Shown here piece after piece: positions 1 through 4,927 of a stretch of DNA of 6,990 nucleotides (the stretch's first letter is position 1; each line of letters starts with the position of its first letter). Under the pieces are notes generated by a model, which did no database searches, was not told the origin of the DNA, and worked only from the letters and a program-made list of their open reading frames with translations. The position numbers were made by a program, and so were the translations under genes. This DNA is from DATDTB01 sp035291025 (GTDB lineage: Archaea; Iainarchaeota; Iainarchaeia; JAFGOX01; DATDTB01), in the NCBI GenBank assembly GCA_035291025.1, contig DATDTB010000071.1:1-6990 (forward strand), in the 5' to 3' direction.

Positions 1-14
1 TTCTCGGCCTTCTT

Positions 15-242
15 TTACTCGGCTGGCGCCGCGCTCGCTGAAGCGCTTGGAGCCGCTGCAACAGGCATTGCCGCCTTTGCTATTGCGTCGTCGATGTTGA
101 CGTTTTCCAGGCTCGCAACCAACGCCTTAACCTGTGAGTCGTCAGCTTTGGCTCCCGCGGCTTGCAGGACCTTTTTGACGTGTTCCTCGTTTATTGGCTG
201 CTTTGCGCTGTGCAAAAGCATTGCTGCGTACACATATTCCAT
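15..242 (-). CDS. rpl12: Large ribosomal subunit protein L12 (archaeal P1 type), stalk protein, C-terminus cut short
   Basis: This is the archaeal ribosomal stalk protein, which dimerises and sits in several copies on L10 to recruit elongation factors. The N-terminal dimerisation domain is clear: it begins MEYVYAAMLLHSAKQPINEE, followed by VKKVLQAAGA and ALVASLENVNIDDAIAKAA, and then an Ala/Pro/Ser hinge. I chose the ATG at 242 because GGAGGA lies 7 nt upstream and homologs begin MEY; an in-frame ATG at 257 overlaps that site and adds MEEWQ. The product is 75 residues, whereas archaeal L12 is usually about 100-110 and ends in a Lys/Glu-rich linker plus a short Gly-Leu-Phe-type tail. Here TAA comes right after APAE, yet the codons beyond it (positions 14 to 3) read K-K-A-E in the same frame, which looks like the missing linker. 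It may be a nonsense mutation, a base error or a true short form. It lies 49 nt after L10 and closes the L1-L10-L12 run. Confidence 0.93.
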   Translation of the reverse strand: MEYVYAAMLLHSAKQPINEEHVKKVLQAAGAKADDSQVKALVASLENVNIDDAIAKAAMPVAAAPSASASAAPAE

Positions 243-249
243 TTGCCAT

Positions 250-255
250 TCCTCC
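250..255 (-). promoter_or_regulatory. Shine-Dalgarno site of L12
   Basis: GGAGGA lies 7 nt before the ATG at 242. It decides the start, since it overlaps the alternative upstream ATG at 257. Confidence 0.7.
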
Positions 256-291
256 ATTAATCACGAATTCAGTTAACTGCTCACGTACTGC

Positions 292-1212
292 TTAGGCTGT
301 TGCCTTGACCATTGAGCCAAGCGCCCTCGCCTGCGCCGCCGCCTTCGCCAAGAGCAACGGCGTGGTTTCCTTCGTGAGTATTCCCGCGTTGAACGCCAAG
401 TTGAACGCCCTGCGCTCCGCGCCAGCGAGCATCACTTCAATGTTTTGCCTCGTCGGATAGCCCGCATTGACTGAAAGGTTTATCGCGTTCCTGTACGCGT
501 TGACGAAATTGTTCATTACCTGGACCGAGTCAATGCGCAGGACTTCCGGCAAGTAAATAGTTCCATGTTCCCACATGGCCTTGATGTTCAAGCCCACCTG
601 CATTGGCTTCATGTCAAGCTTGCTGAGGACTTCGGCTGCCTTTGGAGTTATGACTTGCCCTTTCTTGGCTACAACGCTGTCCTTCCTGATCTTGATCTTT
701 CCCTCGATTGGAATCGCGTCCAAGCCCGCGGCCTTCAAGTCTGACAAGACAGGCCCGGGAGTGAATGGCGTGTCGCCTGCCTTTACCACGATGTCGTCGT
801 CGGCAACCTGGCCGGCCCTGGCTTTTGTCTTGCTCTTGTTCTTGTCGCACAACGCGTAGACCTTGAACGGGTTGTTCTTAGACAAAACCAAAGAGAACGG
901 CCCTTGGACTTTTTCCAACAGCTCTTCCAGTTCCTTCCTGCCGGCCTCACGCATCGCTATCCTGGCCAGCGTCTTCTTGGTAGTGATTATCCTGGCGTCG
1001 TTGATGATTTTCTTTCTAATCTCGCCCAGCTGTGCCGCCGGAAGCGATGACACGCTGGCGATTCCGACTATTGGGTATTCCTTCAAGAGCGAGACAACGC
1101 CTTCAACTTCTTCTTTTTTCCACGACGCAACGTGCGTTTCGCGCTTGCCCGATGGCTCTGCCTTGGGGGCTTTTTGCTTTTGCGCCTGTTTTTGGAGGGT
1201 TTGGGCTTTCAT
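292..1212 (-). CDS. rpl10: Large ribosomal subunit protein L10 (P0), stalk base, without the usual C-terminal tail
   Basis: L10/P0 binds 23S rRNA beside L11 and carries the L12 dimers. The 306-residue protein has a Lys/Gln-rich N-terminal extension (about residues 1-25). The rRNA-binding domain follows (about 27-125, with KKTLARIAMREA near 79-90). Next is the insertion domain found in archaeal and eukaryotic P0 (about 125-215, with DTPFTPGPVLSDL near 147). Last is the helical spine for L12 binding (about 225-306, with LTKETTPLLLAKAAAQARAL). The chain stops at VKATA, directly after the spine. The charged linker and GLF-type tail that archaeal P0 normally shares with L12 are absent, and the codons past the TAA do not resemble such a tail. 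ATG at 1212 sits 1 nt beyond the L1 stop, with GGAGG inside the end of L1, so the two genes are probably translationally coupled. Identity is certain; the missing tail is directly seen. Confidence 0.95.
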   Translation of the reverse strand: MKAQTLQKQAQKQKAPKAEPSGKRETHVASWKKEEVEGVVSLLKEYPIVGIASVSSLPAAQLGEIRKKIINDARIITTKKTLARIAMREAGRKELEELLEKVQGPFSLVLSKNNPFKVYALCDKNKSKTKARAGQVADDDIVVKAGDTPFTPGPVLSDLKAAGLDAIPIEGKIKIRKDSVVAKKGQVITPKAAEVLSKLDMKPMQVGLNIKAMWEHGTIYLPEVLRIDSVQVMNNFVNAYRNAINLSVNAGYPTRQNIEVMLAGAERRAFNLAFNAGILTKETTPLLLAKAAAQARALGSMVKATA

Positions 1213-1213
1213 T

Positions 1214-1888
1214 TCACTGCGCCTCCACTGCCAGCTTCTTTTCGCCCAGCCTCACCGGTGAGCCCATTGAAGTCTTCAAGTACACTGACTTAAGGTTCAT
1301 CACGCCTTGCTCGAGTTGCGCTACAATGGCGTTGTACACGGCCATGACGTTTTCCGCGACTTGCTCGTCGCTCAACGCTTGAGTCCCAATGACTGAATGC
1401 AATGCGTAGTCGCCGCGGGCCTTGTTTGAGGCAATGACTGTTTTCTTGAGCTTTTCAACCAATGCAGGAATTGCCTTCGCGTTCGCTGGCACTGGCTTTG
1501 GGATCTTTTTCCTGGGGCCGAGGACGGTTCCAAGGTTTTTGCCAATGACAGCCATTAACGTTGGCTCTGAAATGAACACGTCGTAGTCGCTTGCGAGCTT
1601 TTTCGCCAAAGCCTTGTTCAAGTCCGCGAGCTCTTCCTCAGTCACTATCTTGTCAACCAAGCCCTTTGCGTCGCTTGCAAGCGCCTTCTTGGCAAACAGC
1701 ACGGTCTTTAGTTCCTTCCCGCGACCGTGCGGCAGCTGAACCTCGGCGTTGATTCTCTTGTCGGGCTTCTTGAAGTCCACGGCGGTGAAGTTGAAGACCA
1801 AGTCGTAGGACTGCACGAAGTTCCTCTTCGGCTCTTCGCGGATCCTCTTCAAGGACTCCAATACGCCTTCCTTAGTAATCGCTTCCAC
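1214..1888 (-). CDS. rpl1: Large ribosomal subunit protein L1
   Basis: L1 binds 23S rRNA at the mobile L1 stalk near the tRNA exit site. In several archaea it also represses translation of its own L1-L10-L12 mRNA. The frame encodes 224 residues from GTG at 1888. Family marks are FNFTAVDFKKPDKRIN (about 32-47), LPHGRGK, and VIGKNLGTVLGPRKKIPKP (about 114-132), which is the conserved LGPR-x-KxP segment. Near the C-terminus is LKSVYLKTSMGSPVRL, the conserved TSMGP-like end. I chose the GTG because GGGAGGT lies 7 nt upstream and VEAITKEGVLESLKRI is where homologs begin; an in-frame ATG at 1918 would add ten unrelated residues. A TATA box and a leader of about 90 nt precede the gene, so it has its own promoter even though it follows L11 and an inserted cassette. 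Its TGA is 1 nt from the L10 ATG. Confidence 0.95.
   Translation of the reverse strand: MEAITKEGVLESLKRIREEPKRNFVQSYDLVFNFTAVDFKKPDKRINAEVQLPHGRGKELKTVLFAKKALASDAKGLVDKIVTEEELADLNKALAKKLASDYDVFISEPTLMAVIGKNLGTVLGPRKKIPKPVPANAKAIPALVEKLKKTVIASNKARGDYALHSVIGTQALSDEQVAENVMAVYNAIVAQLEQGVMNLKSVYLKTSMGSPVRLGEKKLAVEAQ
1222..1226 (-). promoter_or_regulatory. Shine-Dalgarno site of L10 inside the end of L1
   Basis: GGAGG lies 9 nt before the L10 ATG at 1212 and within the last codons of L1, which fits coupled translation of the two genes. Confidence 0.6.
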
Positions 1889-1895
1889 TAGTAAA

Positions 1896-1902
1896 ACCTC
1901 CC
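1896..1902 (-). promoter_or_regulatory. Shine-Dalgarno site of L1
   Basis: GGGAGGT lies 7 nt before the GTG at 1888. It is the strongest argument for a GTG start rather than the upstream in-frame ATG at 1918. Confidence 0.7.
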
Positions 1903-1920
1903 ACGCGCGGTGGTACAACG

Positions 1921-1959
1921 GCTACTCTTCAATCGCTTCTTGTGAAAGAAAAAGGTAGC
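1921..1959 (-). promoter_or_regulatory. Possible stem-loop in the L1 leader
   Basis: On the minus strand GCTAC (1959-1955) can pair with GTAGC (1925-1921). Inside this, TTCTT (1950-1946) can pair with AAGAA (1941-1937) across a TCAC loop. The structure would lie in the untranslated leader of the L1-L10-L12 mRNA, upstream of its ribosome site. The same stretch contains a T-rich run (1953-1945) of the kind that can end transcription in archaea, so it might instead stop read-through from the cassette. The stems are AT-rich and short, and no thermodynamic or comparative support is available. Confidence 0.25.
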
Positions 1960-2000
1960 ACTTTTTTCTACTTTTGCTTTGTAATATTTGGCTATGAAAG

Positions 2001-2010
2001 TATTTATAAA
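2001..2010 (-). promoter_or_regulatory. TATA box of the L1-L10-L12 operon
   Basis: The minus strand reads TTTATAAATA, a good archaeal TATA element. With the usual spacing of about 25 nt from its centre, transcription would start near 1980. That gives a leader of roughly 90 nt before the L1 GTG. The box begins about 10 nt after the stop codon of the preceding cassette gene. Confidence 0.55.
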
Positions 2011-2019
2011 GCTAGTCAT

Positions 2020-2829
2020 CTAAAAGTTGATTTTTATACGCAGTGCTTTATAAAAACCCGAATCAGACGTGTTTGTTTCAACATTCTTATAGTTAAGTTT
2101 TTCTTCGTTTTTTAAGTCTTCAATGTACTTTTGAACTATAATTATTTCTTCAAGTTTGCCTGATATGTTTAGCAGCACAAATCCTTTTTTACTCCTTTCT
2201 GCTAAGCCTACTATTTTCTTAACAATCATCTCTTTATTGTTCATTTCTTTTGGCGATATTAGTAAAGCAATTGATTCATAGTCATATGCCCACTCGTCAA
2301 ATTTTTTGAGTTTTCGGACGTTTTCTTTTAACGCTTCACTTTCTTCCAAAAAGTATTCAATGTCTCCAGTAGTAACCATGTTAACAATGTTGAGACCGCG
2401 CAGCCCGTACCTTTTACTGACTTCAGCTTTAATGTTGTCTGATTCTGTGTGCAATCCTTTCTGTATTAAATCTACCATCGTTTTACCAAGTAGCAAGATG
2501 GATTTATCAGTGTCTGGCAGAATTTTTAGTAGCTGGTTTACTCGGTCATCGTTGAAGTTTGTTTCATACACTTTTTGAGGATCTTCTGGTGTTGTTGACA
2601 CTATTACTTGTTTTTTTAGCCAAAGTTTTTCAAAAATCCAAAATGCTTTCTTTTTCCATTCTGTTGGAAGTAGGTTATAAAAGTAGAGAATTTGCTTGAA
2701 TGCCGAAAGTATTTGTTCTGGGGGGTGAATGCCTGAACTGAATTGAGCAACTATAGAACTGATTAAACGTATTCCTAGAATGCCATCTTCTTTTTTCCCG
2801 TTTTTCTGCGTAGGGTCTTTTTCATTCAT
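2020..2829 (-). CDS. Hypothetical protein, second gene of the AT-rich cassette
   Basis: I do not recognise this 269-residue protein. It has no signal peptide, clear membrane helix, cysteine or known catalytic motif, so it is probably cytosolic. Residues 1-17 are polar. Residues 18-75 look helical and include aromatic clusters (ILYFYNLLPTEW, AFWIFEKLW). Residues 131-163 include SKRYGLRGLNIVNMVTTGD, which could be a small helical binding module. Residues 183-269 alternate predicted strands and helices (YESIALLIS, KGFVLLNIS, KLEEIIIVQKYIEDL, YKALRIKINF), suggesting a compact alpha/beta domain. ATG at 2829 follows the small upstream gene by 9 nt, with AAGGT across that gene's stop codon as ribosome site, so the two are an operon. 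Base composition is far more AT-rich than the flanking ribosomal genes, which points to transfer. It is a convincing gene by length, spacing and ribosome site; its function is unknown. Confidence 0.8.
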   Translation of the reverse strand: MNEKDPTQKNGKKEDGILGIRLISSIVAQFSSGIHPPEQILSAFKQILYFYNLLPTEWKKKAFWIFEKLWLKKQVIVSTTPEDPQKVYETNFNDDRVNQLLKILPDTDKSILLLGKTMVDLIQKGLHTESDNIKAEVSKRYGLRGLNIVNMVTTGDIEYFLEESEALKENVRKLKKFDEWAYDYESIALLISPKEMNNKEMIVKKIVGLAERSKKGFVLLNISGKLEEIIIVQKYIEDLKNEEKLNYKNVETNTSDSGFYKALRIKINF

Positions 2830-2838
2830 TTTTCTACC

Positions 2839-3069
2839 TTATTCGTGACTAACTCTGTGCTCTGCGAAAGCGTAAAATCTGTTGTTCACGAAGGTAGTTG
2901 ATCCTGGCAAAATGGAAAAGTTGCTTACGTGAATTAACTCTTTCGAATAAGGGCAAACCAAATTTTTCCCTGTTTTTTTCTCAACTAACCACCCTTTTGA
3001 GTCAACTGATTTATTAAACAATTCCAGTATTGTGTTTCTGTTTGAATCTGTAATTTGTAAGTATTGCAT
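2839..3069 (-). CDS. Small hypothetical protein, first gene of the AT-rich cassette
   Basis: I do not recognise this 76-residue protein. It begins MQYLQITDSNRN, has an N-terminal predicted helix (NTILELFNKSVD), a charged turn (VEKKTGKN), and a C-terminal half with VCPYSKELI and ILPGSTTFVNNRFYAF, probably strand-rich. The single Cys gives no zinc site. The frame stays open upstream to an ATG at 3141 inside the L11 gene. I prefer the ATG at 3069 because a TATA box (3100-3093) is placed so that transcription should begin at or within a base or two of it, implying a leaderless mRNA. The upstream alternative would share codons with L11 and lacks a ribosome site. Its stop is 9 nt before the 269-residue gene. 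The pairing of a small and a larger gene under one promoter recalls toxin-antitoxin or defence modules, but nothing in the sequence proves that. Confidence 0.65.
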   Translation of the reverse strand: MQYLQITDSNRNTILELFNKSVDSKGWLVEKKTGKNLVCPYSKELIHVSNFSILPGSTTFVNNRFYAFAEHRVSHE

Positions 3070-3092
3070 AAAAGTCCCTAAATGATTCCTTC

Positions 3093-3100
3093 TTATAAAT
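3093..3100 (-). promoter_or_regulatory. TATA box of the AT-rich cassette
   Basis: The minus strand reads ATTTATAA, just 16 nt after the L11 stop codon. Its centre is about 26 nt from the ATG at 3069, the spacing expected for a transcript that starts on the start codon. Confidence 0.55.
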
Positions 3101-3116
3101 CTTGCTTTTTCATTGC

Positions 3117-3593
3117 TTACTCCTTTATGGCTTCGTCCCACTTGCCTTTGTCTATTTCCTTCTGGACTTCAATGGGTTTCTTGCCTTCAACTGTTATGCC
3201 GAGGGAAACGCACGAGCCAATGACTTGCTTGACGGAGGGCTTTAACTTGTATGACTCCATGTTTGCCATCTTCATTCGCGCAATCTTCACGGCTTGTTCG
3301 ACGGTAATGTTTCCAACCTTGTTGACGTTCGGGGTTCCGGAGCCTTTTTCCACGCCGACTTCCTTTTTCAGCAGCGCTGCCGTGCTCGGGGAGCCAACGC
3401 TTACCTGGAACGCCTTTGTTTTCTCGTCAACCGTGATGGTGACTGGGACTTGCATTCCTTGGAAGTCCTTGGTTTTCTTGTTTATTTCTTCAACGACTTT
3501 TGCCACGTTGACTTTCAGCGGGCTCAACGCCGGGCCAATGGGCGGCGCCGCCGTGGCCTTTCCGCCTTCAACTAATGCCTTTACTTCTGCCAT
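3117..3593 (-). CDS. rpl11: Large ribosomal subunit protein L11
   Basis: L11 binds the GTPase-associated region of 23S rRNA next to the L10-L12 stalk. The 158-residue product has the family's N-terminal signature (MAEVKALVEGGKATAAPPIGPALSPLKVNV, with the PPxGPAL core). It also has the C-terminal rRNA-binding segment PSVKQVIGSCVSLGITVEGKKP. ATG at 3593 is preferred because homologs begin MAEV and AGGTG lies 9 nt upstream; an in-frame GTG at 3605 overlaps that site and would add only four residues. The 89-nt gap behind Spt5 contains no TATA box that I find convincing, so L11 is probably read from the upstream spt5 transcript. In place of L1, the next gene downstream is an AT-rich cassette, so the usual L11-L1 junction is broken. 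Confidence 0.95.
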   Translation of the reverse strand: MAEVKALVEGGKATAAPPIGPALSPLKVNVAKVVEEINKKTKDFQGMQVPVTITVDEKTKAFQVSVGSPSTAALLKKEVGVEKGSGTPNVNKVGNITVEQAVKIARMKMANMESYKLKPSVKQVIGSCVSLGITVEGKKPIEVQKEIDKGKWDEAIKE

Positions 3594-3602
3594 TGAATCA
3601 AA

Positions 3603-3607
3603 CACCT
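3603..3607 (-). promoter_or_regulatory. Shine-Dalgarno site of L11
   Basis: AGGTG lies 9 nt before the ATG at 3593. It overlaps the alternative GTG start at 3605 and so argues against it. Confidence 0.5.
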
Positions 3608-3682
3608 TTTCTTTTTTATTTCACTAAAAGAGACTGCGTAACCGTGAACCGTCGTGCTGGGGTAATTCCCGTTTCGTGAAGC

Positions 3683-4147
3683 TCAGTCAACTGGCCTGAT
3701 GAAGTCCGCGCGAATCGTGATTGGAATTGGTATCGTTCCCTCAAGCAACTCGATGGTGACTTCTTCCTTGGTCTTGTTTATCCTGAGGATCTTAGCCCTC
3801 GCGCCCTTGAACGGCCCGCCCAGGATTTCGATCTTTTGGCCTTCCTTTATTTCGCTCAGCACGGGTTCTGACTTCAGTAACTTGAAAATGTCGTCGTCTG
3901 CCAGCGGGTCCTTGATCATCTTTGCGTCGCCGCGTATCGCGTCAACGACTTCGCGTTCGTTGTCGGACTCGCTTATTATGTAACCCTTTATCCCGGGTAT
4001 CACGAGGAGCGAGTAAATGGGAATCTTTTCGTGCTCGATGCGCATTTCCAAGACATCAGTCGTTAAGTTCTCGCGCCCGACAGTTGTCCTTATTCCAAAG
4101 AATGACATTGGCTTTTTCCCCCAGCGTTTTTTCCCTTTTTCTTTCAC
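3683..4147 (-). CDS. spt5: Transcription elongation factor Spt5 (archaeal NusG homolog)
   Basis: Spt5 clamps RNA polymerase on DNA together with Spt4 and can link transcription to translation. Up to 154 residues are encoded. An NGN domain begins at about residue 15 (FFGIRTTVGREN) and runs to about 93, with IPGIKGYIISE as its core strand. A KOW domain follows at about 102-150 (GQKIEILGGPFKGARAKILRINKTKEEVTIELLEG, then IPITI). The longest start is a GTG at 4147 that overlaps the SecE stop in a GTGA, an arrangement typical of coupled genes. It adds a basic stretch of 13 residues (MKEKGKKRWGKKP) that most archaeal Spt5 proteins lack. The alternative is ATG at 4108 (141 residues), which matches the family's usual N-terminus and has a G-rich run upstream. 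Identity is sure; the start is not. Confidence 0.94.
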   Translation of the reverse strand: MKEKGKKRWGKKPMSFFGIRTTVGRENLTTDVLEMRIEHEKIPIYSLLVIPGIKGYIISESDNEREVVDAIRGDAKMIKDPLADDDIFKLLKSEPVLSEIKEGQKIEILGGPFKGARAKILRINKTKEEVTIELLEGTIPIPITIRADFIRPVD

Positions 4148-4338
4148 TTCAAGGCGTTCTTTATGAGGATCGTTGAAAACTTTATTATTACCCCCAGCAG
4201 CCCTATAAGCACCATGCTGGCGCCCGTAACCATCACGACTTGCGTGAACTTTTCACGCGACGGCCTCTTCGCGATTATTATGACCCTGTGAGCTGATTCC
4301 AGCATTTCCTTCAGCCAGTTCCAAGAATTCTTGAGCAT
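4144..4338 (-). CDS. secE: Preprotein translocase subunit SecE (Sec61 gamma)
   Basis: SecE is the small clamp subunit of the SecYEG channel in the cytoplasmic membrane. This 64-residue protein has the expected layout. An amphipathic N-terminal helix (about residues 4-22) is followed by the conserved basic hinge AKRPSREKF (23-31). One membrane helix comes next (about 34-53, MVTGASMVLIGLLGVII), then a short basic C-terminus. Length and order fit archaeal SecE. ATG at 4338 lies 4 nt after the stop of the 192-residue gene, with a G-rich GGGGATTGA just upstream. Its TGA overlaps the possible GTG of spt5. The secE-spt5 pairing is widespread in archaea and, as secE-nusG, in bacteria, which supports the call despite the small size. 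Confidence 0.9.
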   Translation of the reverse strand: MLKNSWNWLKEMLESAHRVIIIAKRPSREKFTQVVMVTGASMVLIGLLGVIIKFSTILIKNALK

Positions 4339-4342
4339 TTTT

Positions 4343-4921
4343 TCAATCCCCTTCTTTTCTTTCAGTGACCGCTTGCTTGGTGTTTTCTTCGATCCATTTA
4401 ATGCGTTTTTTCATATTGCGCAGTTCCAAAGTGTAATTGGTTATGCTCTCCGTGTGTATTATCCGAGCCAGCGCGGTTGTGACTTCTCGGAGTTTTTTCC
4501 TTAGTTCAGCCGCGCGCTTGGCGCTTTCCTGTTTTTGCTGTGGCTGGGCGTCTTTTTGCGTGCCGACTTCAGCCGCCAGCCTGTGCTTGAACGCTATTTC
4601 CTTTCTCCTGAGTTCTTGGAACGTCTTCAGGACTCTCTTCATGTGGCCGGCCCGGACTCCAAGCAAGCCAACGAGTGCGCTTTTTTCCCCCGCATTTATC
4701 GTCCCCTCGCGGACTTTTTCCATGAGCCTGTCAGTTTCAATGTTGCCTTTTGCAAGGGCGGGGTTCAAGCGCGCTCTTGCCAGTCCTTCCCGCAAGTAAA
4801 CATCCGTCAACGCCGGCGACCGGCCAACTATTCCAGCGTCGTGTTCTCTTGTTTTCTCCCAATCCCTTCGAGTAATTGGAGTCCTGTCAAGCTCTCTCTT
4901 GCGAGTTGTTTGGCGTGGCAT
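4343..4921 (-). CDS. Hypothetical basic, helical protein between ftsZ and secE
   Basis: I do not recognise this 192-residue protein. It is very rich in Arg, Lys and Glu, has no cysteine, no signal peptide and no membrane helix. Residues 1-30 are polar and basic (RKRELDRTPITRRDWEKTREHD). Residues 35-90 look helical and include PALTDVYLREGLARARLNPALAKGN. Residues 92-119 and about 131-190 are long charged helices, probably coiled coil, separated by a Gln-rich linker (QKDAQPQQKQES). The basic character would suit binding to nucleic acid or the ribosome, but that is only inference. ATG at 4921 is 6 nt beyond the ftsZ stop and lacks a clear ribosome site, unlike its neighbours, so it may depend on coupling to ftsZ. 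It ends 4 nt before secE. Its place inside a conserved block and its normal GC-rich base use suggest a resident lineage gene, not a recent arrival. Confidence 0.8.
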   Translation of the reverse strand: MPRQTTRKRELDRTPITRRDWEKTREHDAGIVGRSPALTDVYLREGLARARLNPALAKGNIETDRLMEKVREGTINAGEKSALVGLLGVRAGHMKRVLKTFQELRRKEIAFKHRLAAEVGTQKDAQPQQKQESAKRAAELRKKLREVTTALARIIHTESITNYTLELRNMKKRIKWIEENTKQAVTERKEGD

Positions 4922-4927
4922 GGTTCA

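Larger units (their letters stand above)
2020..3100 (-). other. AT-rich inserted two-gene cassette between L11 and L1
   Basis: Two adjoining unknown genes and their promoter occupy the space between the L11 stop and the L1 TATA box. Two hand-counted 60-base lines inside (2101-2160, 2581-2640) are about 27% and 30% GC. Lines in L1 (1681-1740) and ftsZ (5221-5280) are about 60% and 57%. I saw no flanking direct repeat, integrase or terminal inverted repeat, so the mode of arrival is not visible. L11 and L1 are commonly adjacent in archaea, so this is best read as an insertion. Confidence 0.6.

Noticed and set aside
863..1382. Plus-strand open frames opposite L10 and L1
   Set aside because: They are antisense shadows of confident ribosomal protein genes.
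1919..3140. Terminal repeats or a target-site duplication around the AT-rich cassette
   Set aside because: I compared both junctions by eye and found only shared AT-rich and TATA-like words, no convincing direct or inverted repeat and no integrase.
3082..3627. Plus-strand open frame (181 residues) opposite L11
   Set aside because: It mirrors the whole L11 gene, which is certain, and its translation resembles no protein I know.
3606..3682. A promoter in the gap before L11
   Set aside because: The only AT-rich word (TTTTAGTG) is a poor TATA match. A short near-palindrome GGGAATTACCCC is present but too small to interpret.
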